From CBDAPU01 sp965198875 (lineage in GTDB: Bacteria; Pseudomonadota; Gammaproteobacteria; Eutrophobiales; Eutrophobiaceae): a DNA stretch of 64,000 nt. Made by a program: the position numbers and the translations under genes. The notes beneath the pieces are model-generated. The model saw only the letters and a program-made list of their open reading frames with translations. It was not told the DNA's origin and did not search any database. Shown here in pieces: positions 1-8,576 of the stretch. The stretch lies in the NCBI GenBank assembly GCA_965198875.1, contig CBDAPU010000001.1:1364001-1428000 (forward strand), given 5' to 3'. Each line of letters begins with the position of its first letter. Within the stretch, counting starts at the first letter, position 1.

Positions 1-2
1 TT

Positions 3-1877
3 GCGAGCGGTTTCACCCTTGACTGGCGTTTATCGGAGGAAGACGGCGAGAAAGACGGCGCTCGCCTGAGTAGCTCAACCCCCGGGACCCAGCCGCTTTA
101 TGACGATGCGCTACGAAAGGCGGCCCTCTCATCCCCCACTGACGGGGGCATGAGGGTGGGTTTTGAAGCGGGGCATTGCCTCTGGACGACGGTGGAGATC
201 ATAGACTGCACGGGCGTCGTTCAGGCCCCCTATCTGGCGGGCGCCATCACATCAACATGGCGGTTTCCCGTAACACGATGGAACAACCCCGATCGAAGCC
301 AGAGCCCGGTGATCATGGATGAGAGCCAGGACTTTGTGGCCGCCGGGATTGAGCGGGGGGACATCATCCAGCACTATGGTAATGAAAATCCAATAGGGGA
401 CGGGACGGCCACCCTCGGCAGTGATGGTATGACCCTCGTAGATGAGGCGGCGGATTTCTCAAGATTTGAAGACGATGGTCAGTATCATCTCTTTGTACGC
501 AATACCTCTCGAGCGGGCGGGGGGCTCGTCGAGGTGCTCAACGCCCACACCTTGCGAGCGCTTAACCACGCTGGCCTGCCCCCGGCCGATTTCAGGCCCG
601 GCGATAGCTACACCATTTATGCGCCTCACCTGTTGGTCGTGAAAGAGGTTGAACAAACCCGCTTGATTGCATCGGTGTTGTCCGCCGCTACGCCTGATTT
701 TAATGAAGGTGATTACTATCGCATTAAGAAATCAACCAGACGGATCAGCGATCGAATTGATGGTCTGGGAGGTAAAAATGAGATCTATTACGCACCGGAT
801 AACAGGCCCTCATCGCCCAATTACGGGCCGGTTAGCAAGCCGTTTGATTTTATCGCCCACGGCGTACGGGTGGGTGATGTTATAGAGAAGGTATCCAATG
901 GTTCATTCGGGTTGATCACCCAGGTGGGCAGGCAACGGGCAGGTGTTTTATCATCATCTTCCTGGCTCACAGTAGATGGTGTGCTCGATGGCTTCAACGG
1001 GCAGGATGAGTTTCGCATCTATCACGCCTACATCAATCTGCGCCGCTACAAATTTAACCTCCGTTATCGGGGTCGGCAGACGATACAAACCAGCAAGGAC
1101 GGGGTACGACAGCGGGCCGTCTGCCTGGGCGCCGCTTGCGGTAAAGGATCAGATGAAGCCCCGGATGATGTCGCCATACCCTATTATGATATGGGTGTGG
1201 TCGGCGCCGTTGATACCGCCACGGGTCTTTCCATGGAAGACGCCGATGGGGATTTTATCGGCAGGGGCGTGAGGCCCGGGGATACCATCTTCACAGGGGA
1301 TGAGGCGAACGGCTCAACCGCTACCATCGCCACAGTGGGCCCCTCTCGTATTACGGCGCACACATTAACCGGTGGCGCTGGAGATGCTTTCAGGCCTGGC
1401 GCCCCCTATCAGATCAGCAGGCCCCTGGTGATGATCGAGGATCTGAATGATGATGGGGTGGTGCTTGGCCATGCGAGCGTCACCATTCCCTTGCTTGGGG
1501 CTCAAGGCTATCTTCACACCCGTGATGTGGATTATTATCTCGCCGAGACGTCCGGGGAATTGCCCCCCTGGTTTATAAAAAATAAATGGCACCAGTTGTT
1601 ATTTGTCGCCTACAGCGCCGGGTTTCAGCCGGGGGCGGATAATCTTTGCCTGGCAGGTACGGATTGCCTGACCTTGCAGGGGATATTTCATCCCCCTGCC
1701 CATGATCGCAAGGCCCTGGTGATCTCCGCCGGCATGGAGCTGGCGGGCCAGAACCGCCGCTCCGGCCTGATCGGCGATTATTTTGAAGGGGAGAATGCAA
1801 CAACGGACGATGATATCTTCCACAACGGCGAACTCACGACGACCTTTAACGACCAGGCCGCTGTGGCGTCGCCGTAG
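3..1877 (+). CDS. Large pilus-locus protein with repeated modules, 5' end outside window
   Basis: The reading frame is open to the left edge, so the true start lies outside; 624 residues are visible. I do not recognise a named function. The middle carries a degenerate module of about 70-100 residues, with recurring 'DF...GV.pGD.I' and 'FrpGD.Y.I' signatures near bases 317, 441, 841 and 1240. The C-terminal part has a W-x-K-N-K-W-H-Q-L segment, a C-x5-C pair, an 'ALVISAG' stretch and a 'DYFEGEN..DDDIF' tail. I associate this ending with large proteins of prepilin gene clusters, but only from memory. The stop codon directly abuts the ATG of the next, prepilin-like gene, so the two are probably co-translated. 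It may itself start with a prepilin leader upstream. Secretion or surface exposure is inferred from context. Confidence 0.75.
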   Translation, partial: ASGFTLDWRLSEEDGEKDGARLSSSTPGTQPLYDDALRKAALSSPTDGGMRVGFEAGHCLWTTVEIIDCTGVVQAPYLAGAITSTWRFPVTRWNNPDRSQSPVIMDESQDFVAAGIERGDIIQHYGNENPIGDGTATLGSDGMTLVDEAADFSRFEDDGQYHLFVRNTSRAGGGLVEVLNAHTLRALNHAGLPPADFRPGDSYTIYAPHLLVVKEVEQTRLIASVLSAATPDFNEGDYYRIKKSTRRISDRIDGLGGKNEIYYAPDNRPSSPNYGPVSKPFDFIAHGVRVGDVIEKVSNGSFGLITQVGRQRAGVLSSSSWLTVDGVLDGFNGQDEFRIYHAYINLRRYKFNLRYRGRQTIQTSKDGVRQRAVCLGAACGKGSDEAPDDVAIPYYDMGVVGAVDTATGLSMEDADGDFIGRGVRPGDTIFTGDEANGSTATIATVGPSRITAHTLTGGAGDAFRPGAPYQISRPLVMIEDLNDDGVVLGHASVTIPLLGAQGYLHTRDVDYYLAETSGELPPWFIKNKWHQLLFVAYSAGFQPGADNLCLAGTDCLTLQGIFHPPAHDRKALVISAGMELAGQNRRSGLIGDYFEGENATTDDDIFHNGELTTTFNDQAAVASP

Positions 1878-2672
1878 ATGCCGAAAGGCTTAAAATCCGC
1901 ATACAGATTGAGAGAAAAGGGCTTCTCGTTGCTGGAGCTGGCCCTGGTGCTGTTCATCATCACCCTGGTGCTCGGCGGTATGTTAAACCCCCTCAGCTCG
2001 CTCCTGGAAGGGCGACAACGTACCGATACCCGAAAAGAGCTGGAAAGGATTAAAGAGGCGCTCGTGGGCTTCGCCATGATCAAAGGCTATCTGCCTTGCC
2101 CGACAACGGAGCCTGATCCTAAAAGCGATAACTACGGGGTAGCGGATGCAAGCTGCAATGATGATTCCACCGATGATGAAGATGGATACCTGCCCTGGCG
2201 TACCCTGGGGGTACAGGCAGTCGACCCGTGGGGCATTCCGAGGACAACGGCTGCCGACCCTTTTAACGGCTATTGGCGCTATCGGGTGGATAGAAACTTC
2301 AGTAACGCCCCTTTCACGATGGCGACAAAGCAGGGGGAGAATATCATGATAAAAGACTTCCAGGGCCACGAACTCACCGCCAAAACGCAAAAGCCGGTGG
2401 CGGTTATTTACTCTACCGGGGCCAATTTAATAGCGGATGGTGAGAACGCCACATTTGAGCCCAGGCGCTGTGGAAATGCCAGTGGTTATTTTGATGGAAG
2501 CAATCCGAAATGCGCTTATGGATGGCCCCTGTACCAGGGGGGCGGCGCCGTGGGCAGAGCAGGTAGTCCCGTGTGGGGGACAGGTAGTGAGGCGAGGTTT
2601 GATGATATCACCGTCTGGCTCTCCCGCCCGCTCCTGCTGAACCGGATGGTGTTGTCCGGTCGACTGCCCTGA
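1878..2672 (+). CDS. Prepilin-like protein (type IV pilin/pseudopilin family)
   Basis: This 264-residue protein has a class III (prepilin peptidase) leader: a short basic N-terminus, then the cleavage motif G|FSLLE at about residue 15, then a hydrophobic helix to about residue 35. The rest is a periplasmic globular region with GYLPCP and LPWRTLGV segments and several cysteines that could form disulphides. It is larger than a typical major pilin, so a minor pilin or pseudopilin is more likely. The ATG follows the upstream stop codon with no gap, implying translational coupling. No pilus motor, secretin or peptidase gene lies in the window, so those parts must be encoded elsewhere. The assignment as a prepilin substrate is firm; its specific role is unknown. 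Confidence 0.85.
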   Translation: MPKGLKSAYRLREKGFSLLELALVLFIITLVLGGMLNPLSSLLEGRQRTDTRKELERIKEALVGFAMIKGYLPCPTTEPDPKSDNYGVADASCNDDSTDDEDGYLPWRTLGVQAVDPWGIPRTTAADPFNGYWRYRVDRNFSNAPFTMATKQGENIMIKDFQGHELTAKTQKPVAVIYSTGANLIADGENATFEPRRCGNASGYFDGSNPKCAYGWPLYQGGGAVGRAGSPVWGTGSEARFDDITVWLSRPLLLNRMVLSGRLP

Positions 2673-2957
2673 AAGGTGTGTATCTCGCTGGCAGGCCCTC
2701 CGCCCGCATCACTGCAAACACACAGCCGCCTATTGATGTTGTTCTCTCATGTTGATGTTCTCTCGCCGTGTTAATGAATAGCCCATAGGTTTTCCCTGCT
2801 GGCCTGCTCCAAAACCACTGTCTACCCGGCTGCACCCAGTGAACAGGATGTCGGCTATTTCTTCACCATCATCACACCTTGACGGGTGAATGTTCTACCA
2901 TGGCGTATAATATCGGTATTGCCGGATTAACATGCTTTAACAGCGGATAACGAGAAG

Positions 2958-3716
2958 ATGATGTTTACCATTGCACGTTTTACCTTGCTTGAGGCCGTGC
3001 GTAATCGACTGTTTGTCCTGATCCTGGTCGGGGTTGTCTGTGTCTTTGGTTTGGCCGAGTTCATGGGTGAATTGGCGATCACCGAAAAGAAGCAGATGCA
3101 GGGGGCTTTCCTGTCATCGCTGTTACGTCTGTTCTCCATCGCCATCATCAGTCTTTTTGTGATCACCAGCGTGACCAGGGAGCTCAATGACAAGAGCCTT
3201 GAGATGATCATGTCTTTGCCTATGCCGAGGCACCAGTATTTATTCGGAAAATTATTCGGCTATGGGGGTCTGGCATTATTGATCTCGCTTGTGATCTGTT
3301 TGCCGCTTATTATGTACACATCTCCGGAGCAGGTGATGTATTGGGTCTTTTCGTTGTTTTGTGAGCAGTTGATCATCATCGCCCTTAGCCTTGTTTGCCT
3401 GTTTACCTTCTCTAACCTCACCATCTCTTACACGGCGGTGATGGGGTTTTATCTCCTATCCCGAAGTATGGAGGCGATGCAGTTACTTGGCGAGAGCCCT
3501 GTTTTGCAGGCGAGTACATTCTCGCAGGATTTTATGAATAACCTGCTGGATGGCATTGCGCTGATTTTGCCGGACCTGCATGCCTTTACCCGGAGCGACT
3601 GGTTGGTCTACTCGGTCAGTTTCGCTGATCTGCGTTTGGTGCTGATGCAGACGCTGATCTACATGGCCCTGTTGGTATCTGTCGGTCTGTTTGATCTGTA
3701 CAGGAAGAGTCTTTAG
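2958..3716 (+). CDS. ABC-2 type transporter permease
   Basis: This 252-residue polytopic membrane protein has about six hydrophobic segments in the ABC-2 permease pattern: N-terminal 'FTLLEAVRNR', a second helix followed by 'TRELNDKSLEMIMSLPMPR', and further helices to the C-terminus. It would form the membrane channel of an exporter powered by an ATPase such as the one encoded at 5591-6328. Such NosY/GldF-like permeases move polysaccharides, lipids or peptides, or support membrane-machine assembly; the substrate here cannot be read from the sequence. Two consecutive ATG codons are possible starts. The stop codon abuts the start of the next gene. The preceding 285-base gap after the prepilin gene shows no recognisable gene. 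Confidence 0.85.
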   Translation: MMFTIARFTLLEAVRNRLFVLILVGVVCVFGLAEFMGELAITEKKQMQGAFLSSLLRLFSIAIISLFVITSVTRELNDKSLEMIMSLPMPRHQYLFGKLFGYGGLALLISLVICLPLIMYTSPEQVMYWVFSLFCEQLIIIALSLVCLFTFSNLTISYTAVMGFYLLSRSMEAMQLLGESPVLQASTFSQDFMNNLLDGIALILPDLHAFTRSDWLVYSVSFADLRLVLMQTLIYMALLVSVGLFDLYRKSL

Positions 3717-4442
3717 GTGTTGAATAAAACTGACGGGGAGCTCCCCATCTCTAGCGTACCGCATTGGGTCAAGGCCATGCTGTTGATCAGTTTGGCGGCG
3801 CAGGTTTTATGGTCTTATTCTCAACCTGCGCCAATCGCCGCCGCCGCCGCCTTGCCCGAGGCGGCGGATATCCGCACCGTGAGGTTGTTTGCATTGGGTG
3901 ATTGGCTCACCCAGGCGAGAGTCCTGACGCTGTGGTTGCAGGCATTTGACAATCAGCCCGGGATCAGCATCCCTTTTAAGGACCTGGATTATGACCGTGT
4001 CATCAACTGGCTGGATGTGATCTTGCAACTGGATGAGCGGGCAGCGTACCCCCTGCTTCTGGCAAGCCGTCTTTATACCGAGGTGCCCGATGATGAGAAG
4101 AAAAGGCGGATGCTTGCATATGTTCATGAAAAATTTTTAGATGACCCCGCCGCCCGCTGGCCGTGGATGGCGCACGCAGTCTATGTGGCCAAACACCGCC
4201 TTGAAGATCTGCCGCTGGCCCTGAAATACGCCAATGCCTTGAGGTTAAACTTACATATCCAGGATGCGCCACACTGGGTGACACAAATGGAAATATACGT
4301 GCTGGAAGATTTAGGTGAGATAGAAAGCGCCAAGATCATCATCGGCGCCCTGCTGGAAAGTGGAGAAATAGCGAAAACGGATCCGGAGTATCGCCTTTTG
4401 CAGGACCGGCTCGCTCGGCTCAAGGGCAAGGAGGCCCGATAG
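3717..4442 (+). CDS. Membrane-anchored helical (TPR-like) protein
   Basis: I do not recognise a named family. The protein has 241 residues and starts with GTG directly after the permease stop codon, so the two are translationally coupled. Residues about 18-35 form a single membrane anchor. An alanine-rich stretch follows, encoded by five consecutive GCC codons at 3837-3851. The remainder is an all-helical region with 'YPLLLASRLY', 'WPWMAHAVYVAKH' and 'LALKYANALR' segments typical of tetratricopeptide-like repeats, ending in a charged tail. The topology suggests a periplasmic scaffold anchored in the inner membrane that works with the permease. TPR membership is my judgement from the helix pattern. 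Confidence 0.7.
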   Translation: MLNKTDGELPISSVPHWVKAMLLISLAAQVLWSYSQPAPIAAAAALPEAADIRTVRLFALGDWLTQARVLTLWLQAFDNQPGISIPFKDLDYDRVINWLDVILQLDERAAYPLLLASRLYTEVPDDEKKRRMLAYVHEKFLDDPAARWPWMAHAVYVAKHRLEDLPLALKYANALRLNLHIQDAPHWVTQMEIYVLEDLGEIESAKIIIGALLESGEIAKTDPEYRLLQDRLARLKGKEAR

Positions 4443-4720
4443 CCTCTCCCTCGGCGCACGCTGAAAAGGGTTCATTTTAAGATAGGGGATAGGTTATAAT
4501 CACTTTTGCGGCGTTATTTTTTTCATGCACCGGGTATGCTGGTTAGGCGGTCTTTAAGGCCGAGTGTTGAGGTCTCGCCGGTTTGGTTGATGGGGGGCTT
4601 ATTTTTTCGGCCGATGGCATGTTGATCCCGGAACAGGGCGAGACTTAACCATCATGGAACACAGGGTATGTGCGGCGCACCGCAAAAATGATATTAAGAG
4701 GGTTAATGTAAGAGGGGCGG

Positions 4721-5518
4721 ATGAAAGTAGGTAGACAGTCAGGTTTCACTCTGGTTGAAATTGCGATCGTCCTGGTGGTCATCGGGCTGTTGCTGGGCGG
4801 GATCTTGAAAGGGCAACAACTGATCAACAGCGCGCGGGTGAGAAACATGGCCGATCAGAACTCCGGCGTGCAGGCGGCCTATTATGGTTTCATTGATCGG
4901 TTTCGCCAGGTTCCCGGTGATATGCCGGCGCAAAGGGCCTGTCAGGCCATCACCTCCAATATCACCGACTGTGGCGCCTCACCCTATGCAAACGCCGAAA
5001 TTGGCGGCGATCAAAATGGTCGTGTTGATACCTGGAAAGAGGCCGGCGCCTTGTGGGCGCATTTAGCCCATGCACAATTTCTGAACGGCGCCTATACGGG
5101 TGCGACAACAACAGCAGCTAAGTATGAGGAGGGTGTATTAACGGGTGCGGTGCCGGGCAATGCCTTTCAACAACCCATCTTGCTGGGTTGCACAAATGAT
5201 TATGATAATAGCGGCAAACAACCAACGGTGCGCCTGGCCTATGTGTTTGGCGGCGGTGTGACCCCGATGTTGTTGCGGGAGCTGGACGTGAAGCTCGATG
5301 ATGGCGACCCGGGCAGCGGTATTGTGCGCGCAACCTTGGCCACGCCAAAAAGCGGCGAGAAAACAATCGCATCCCAGTCCGATGATTTCGGCCAAAGCAA
5401 CGCTGTGAAGTGGTTTACGGCCCAGGGCCCTGCCTGTGTGACGGGCGCTAACACAATGGACGCCGTCTGGAACGTGGACAGTGACAATACCAGTTGTAAC
5501 GCCATGTTCCTGTACTGA
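4721..5518 (+). CDS. Prepilin-like protein with GFTLVE leader
   Basis: This 265-residue protein begins with a basic leader and the prepilin cleavage/methylation motif G|FTLVEIAIVL at residues 8-9, followed by a hydrophobic helix to about residue 30 and the 'KGQQLINSARV' segment seen in many pseudopilins. The globular part contains 'RQVPGDMP' and several spaced cysteines. It starts at ATG after an AGAGGGGC ribosome-binding site. It is the second prepilin substrate of the locus and lies between the ABC permease and ABC ATPase genes, so pilin-like and ABC genes are interleaved here. The preceding 278-base gap holds no clear gene. A good intrinsic terminator follows the stop codon. Confidence 0.85.
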   Translation: MKVGRQSGFTLVEIAIVLVVIGLLLGGILKGQQLINSARVRNMADQNSGVQAAYYGFIDRFRQVPGDMPAQRACQAITSNITDCGASPYANAEIGGDQNGRVDTWKEAGALWAHLAHAQFLNGAYTGATTTAAKYEEGVLTGAVPGNAFQQPILLGCTNDYDNSGKQPTVRLAYVFGGGVTPMLLRELDVKLDDGDPGSGIVRATLATPKSGEKTIASQSDDFGQSNAVKWFTAQGPACVTGANTMDAVWNVDSDNTSCNAMFLY

Positions 5519-5541
5519 AACAGCCCTCCACATGGCGCAGA

Positions 5542-5564
5542 AGGGCCGCTAACGGCTCTTTTTT
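5542..5564 (+). terminator. Rho-independent terminator after the prepilin-like gene
   Basis: A 7-bp stem, AGGGCCG paired with CGGCTCT (one G-T wobble), closes a CTAA loop and is followed by an uninterrupted run of five T residues. It sits 24 bases beyond the prepilin stop codon. It also argues against a TTG start at 5567 for the downstream ABC ATPase, since that codon would lie at the terminator's edge. Confidence 0.8.
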
Positions 5565-5590
5565 GTTTGTTAAGCAAGTGGAACCTACCC

Positions 5591-6328
5591 ATGGCCGATT
5601 TGGCGATACAATGCCGGGAATTAAGCAAATCATACGGCGGCGCCGTTGTCCTCTCTAGCCTTGAGATGGACGTCTACAAAAATGAGTTTCTGGGTCTGAT
5701 CGGTGTAAACGGGGCCGGCAAGACGACACTGATGAAGTGCCTGCTGGATTTTAACGCCATCACCTCTGGCGTCATTCGCATCTTTGGCCGTGAGCATCAC
5801 AACACACAGGCAAGGGCGCGGCTGGCTTATCTGCCGGAGAAGTTTCTGCCGCCCTATTATCTGACTGGCCGGGATTTCCTGCGTTATATGAGCGAGCTCT
5901 ACGGTAGTCGCTTTGATCTGCAGGCGGTTTATCGCATGTTAAAGATGCTGGACTTGGATAGCGCATCGTTAAACCAGTCTGTCGGGCAATTATCCAAAGG
6001 GATGGCGCAAAAACTGGGGTTGGCCGCCTGCCTTCTGAGCGAGAGGGAATTGCTCATTATGGATGAGCCCATGAGCGGTCTTGATCCCAAAGCCAGGGCC
6101 TGCTTGAAATCCTATCTGCTCGAGCTAAAACAACAGGGGCGGACCTTTTTTTTCAGCACCCACTTGTTATCCGATGTGGAAAAACTCTGCGACCGGGTGG
6201 CGATCCTTCACGAGGGGCAAATTCGGTATATGGGCTCGCCGGATGCGTGCTGTCGGCATTTTAATACCGATGATCTGGAGCAGGCCTATTTATGTTGTGT
6301 TGGCGGCGAGGGTATTCGATACCCGTAA
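5591..6328 (+). CDS. ABC transporter ATP-binding protein
   Basis: This 245-residue protein is a single ABC ATPase domain. It has Walker A GVNGAGKTT near residue 40, an ABC signature of the form LSKGM in place of LSGGQ (common in ABC-2 exporters), Walker B 'LLIMDEP', a D-loop 'SGLDP' and the switch histidine in 'FFFSTH'. It is the likely motor for the ABC-2 permease at 2958-3716; the two are separated by the anchored helical protein and a prepilin gene. I place the start at the ATG before 'ADLAIQ' because the upstream TTG borders the terminator of the preceding gene. The transported substrate is unknown. Confidence 0.88.
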   Translation: MADLAIQCRELSKSYGGAVVLSSLEMDVYKNEFLGLIGVNGAGKTTLMKCLLDFNAITSGVIRIFGREHHNTQARARLAYLPEKFLPPYYLTGRDFLRYMSELYGSRFDLQAVYRMLKMLDLDSASLNQSVGQLSKGMAQKLGLAACLLSERELLIMDEPMSGLDPKARACLKSYLLELKQQGRTFFFSTHLLSDVEKLCDRVAILHEGQIRYMGSPDACCRHFNTDDLEQAYLCCVGGEGIRYP

Positions 6329-6395
6329 AGCGCCGATCATCTTCCATCACCGGCATGGGTTCTAATAGCGTTCTGATAATGACCTGATTGGAAAA

Positions 6396-6908
6396 ATGTA
6401 CCGAGCTCTAACTGTCGCTTTATTGTTCTTTTTGATGGTCGCACCCCCGCTCTCTGCGCGTATGTACCAGTGGGTTGATGCGGATACGGGTACGCCACAG
6501 CTATCCGGCAGGCCGCCGCCCTGGTACAGAGGCGGCGAGCCCGGCCCCAGGGTGTTCGTCATCGAGGGGGGACGGATCATTGATGATACCGCTTTGCCGG
6601 TAGCCGATGGGCGGCGTGAGGCATTACGCCGAGGGGCGCTCATGGACGCTGAGGAAGAGGGGGATGTGGCCGGAGAGAGAGCGTTGGCCGAAAAACGGTG
6701 GCAAGCGTCCGGGGAAAGCCAGGAAGCGGCGATCAGGGAAGAGGATGATATCGTAGCCGGGCAAGCGCTAGAGGAGGCGCCCCAACCTGAAGATGAAGAT
6801 GTCGCTACGGATGAGGACCGCAGGCAGCGTCAGGCGTTAATAGAGCAATGGGAGCGACAGCGTGCCGAGGATGCGCGCAAACTGATTGAGCAGGCGGGCG
6901 AGCTATAA
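6396..6908 (+). CDS. DUF4124-like exported protein
   Basis: The 170-residue product has a hydrophobic signal peptide (about residues 1-20, ending near 'LSARM') followed by 'YQWVDADTGTPQLSGRPP'. This matches the DUF4124 pattern of an aromatic-rich strand, then an acidic turn, then S-x-R/D-x-P-P. The rest is a highly charged, mostly acidic helical region with many E, D, R and A residues, probably a coiled coil. DUF4124 proteins are common, poorly characterised envelope proteins of proteobacteria. The gene is the last plus-strand member of the locus and converges on the kinase gene with an 8-base gap. The function is unknown and periplasmic location is inferred. Confidence 0.7.
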   Translation: MYRALTVALLFFLMVAPPLSARMYQWVDADTGTPQLSGRPPPWYRGGEPGPRVFVIEGGRIIDDTALPVADGRREALRRGALMDAEEEGDVAGERALAEKRWQASGESQEAAIREEDDIVAGQALEEAPQPEDEDVATDEDRRQRQALIEQWERQRAEDARKLIEQAGEL

Positions 6909-6916
6909 TCCACTGC

Positions 6917-8350
6917 TCAGAACAGGCTCTTTAATTTCCCCATAAAAGAGGGCTCTTGTGTGCTGGCCAGCTCTCTCAAGGCCAGCAATGTGGGGTGATC
7001 AGGGTTAATTTTAAGGCCAATATCAATATAAGTGAGTATTTTTTCAGGTTCATCCCGGGCGAGTGTTTGCTCAGCCAGAGTAGCGTAGCGATCGGCAATT
7101 TCATAAATGCCGTTTATGGCCAGTTGATTGCCCGGCTCCACTTCCAGTAATCGGGAGAAGTAATAAAACGCGTTATCTTTGGGGGGGTAGGTTAATTTAT
7201 ACTCTTCAAGGCATTGCCTGCCCAGCCATGCCAGGGCTTTTTTCACCTCTTCCGGGGCGGGGGCGGTATCCCCGGTTTGGGTGTCGCCGACTGTGCTCTC
7301 CCCGGTGGTTGCAACAGGTGTTGTATTCTGCCCCGGCAGTTGTATCTGTCCATTGAGAACGGTTTTCGTTGTCGCCTGTTGCAAGCGATCAGGGGCCTGC
7401 TTAATGCGTACCTCGATGTATTTAAGAGATGAGAATAACACCAGGCCAAACGCTATCAGCGAGAGCAGGATCCGCCTTGCCCTTTTTCCACGCACCTCGG
7501 TTTGCGTTTTCATCCGCTGTGTTGTTATATCGAGATCAGCGGCGAGATGGGTATTGCGCGTTTTTTGCAGTCGCTTTATCTCCAGCAACAGCTTCTCTGC
7601 ATCCGGGACCCGTTCGTTGCGCCTTTTCGCCAGCATCTGGTTCAGCAGAGATTGAAACGCCTTGAACTCCGCCGGCAATGTGGGAATAGGCGCCTGTTTA
7701 TGCTGGATCACCACGTCTATCACCTTATCTGAGCGGTAAGGTTTCTCTCCGATTAGCATTTCATAAAAAATACAACCGAGGCTGTATATATCGGCGCGAC
7801 CATCCGTTGTGAACCCGTCCGCCTGCTCGGGGCTAACGTAATTTGGACTACCCAGGAACAGCCCGGTCGAGGTCAGCGTGGCCTTTGTGTCCATATGTTT
7901 GGCGATCCCAAAATCGGTCAGTAGCGGCGTATTCTCATCCCGGAATAATATATTTGCGGGCTTGACGTCGCGGTGAACGATCCCGTGTTTATGGGCCTCA
8001 TCCAAAGCGGCGGTTATTTTCTCCAGATACGTCAGGGCCTCATCGGCGCTGATGGGCAGCTCCAGCCGCCGCTTCAAGTCGCCCCCCTGAACGTATTCCA
8101 TGGAAATATAAAAGAGATGATTGGCGATTCCAATATCATAGATGGTGATGATGTTCGGGTGTGTCAGGGAGGCGAGAATGCGGCCCTCATCGATAAAACG
8201 CTCGGCCAGCTCATCCGCCTTGCCGGGTTCGAACCGGTCCGATACCTTCAGAACGACGGCCCTCTCCAGCGACTTCTGGATGGCGAGATAGGCCGTGGCC
8301 ATACCCCCTCTGCCGATCACCCTTTCAATTTTATAGCCGGGAATGTCCAT
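6917..8350 (-). CDS. Transmembrane serine/threonine protein kinase with C-terminal helical repeats
   Basis: Residues 1-260 form a Hanks-type kinase domain with a glycine loop GRGGMATAY, VLK lysine K35, catalytic HRDVKPANI (D128), DFG at 146-148 and SPEQ near 173. All catalytic residues are present, so it should phosphorylate Ser/Thr residues. A basic stretch precedes one membrane helix at about 293-309. The C-terminal 150 residues, presumably periplasmic, look like tetratricopeptide repeats ('YYFSRLLEVEPGNQLAINGIYEIA', split around residue 410). This layout resembles PknB-like receptor kinases with a ligand or assembly-sensing tail. No phosphatase or FHA gene is adjacent. The gene stands alone; a structured intergenic region lies upstream. 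The substrate is unknown. Confidence 0.9.
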   Translation of the reverse strand: MDIPGYKIERVIGRGGMATAYLAIQKSLERAVVLKVSDRFEPGKADELAERFIDEGRILASLTHPNIITIYDIGIANHLFYISMEYVQGGDLKRRLELPISADEALTYLEKITAALDEAHKHGIVHRDVKPANILFRDENTPLLTDFGIAKHMDTKATLTSTGLFLGSPNYVSPEQADGFTTDGRADIYSLGCIFYEMLIGEKPYRSDKVIDVVIQHKQAPIPTLPAEFKAFQSLLNQMLAKRRNERVPDAEKLLLEIKRLQKTRNTHLAADLDITTQRMKTQTEVRGKRARRILLSLIAFGLVLFSSLKYIEVRIKQAPDRLQQATTKTVLNGQIQLPGQNTTPVATTGESTVGDTQTGDTAPAPEEVKKALAWLGRQCLEEYKLTYPPKDNAFYYFSRLLEVEPGNQLAINGIYEIADRYATLAEQTLARDEPEKILTYIDIGLKINPDHPTLLALRELASTQEPSFMGKLKSLF

Positions 8351-8429
8351 ACAAGCAATGATAAAACCTGCCGTTATAACGTGATCCGATCATACGATGA
8401 ATAGCGCAAACAGATAAAAATTTATGGCC

Positions 8430-8485
8430 TTCGCCAGCATCGCCAGGGCCAGCACGCCCTGGGCAACCTTCTCACCCCTGGCGAA
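8430..8485. repeat. Nested inverted repeat between the kinase and TerB-like genes
   Basis: An outer perfect 8-bp arm pair, TTCGCCAG (8430-8437) and CTGGCGAA (8478-8485), encloses an inner perfect 7-bp pair, CCAGGGC (8443-8449) and GCCCTGG (8456-8462), with a 6-base loop. Together they make a strong branched or stacked hairpin in a 226-base gap with no credible gene. There is no T-run on either strand immediately beyond, so it is not a standard intrinsic terminator. It could be a structured RNA leader of the kinase gene, a processing signal or a repeat element of this genome. Confidence 0.55.
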
Positions 8486-8576
8486 ATACGCTTATCAGTG
8501 ACGCCGGCAACAACCCAGATAGCGCATCGGGATAAGCCCCGGCTCGTTACGGGTTTGCTATCTTGATAATGGGCGA

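Noticed and set aside
1983..2390. 135-codon minus-strand frame inside the prepilin gene
   Set aside because: It is antisense to a gene with a clear prepilin leader and shows no recognisable features.
3837..3851. (GCC)5 trinucleotide run
   Set aside because: It encodes an alanine linker in frame and is short; there is no sign that it acts as a switch.
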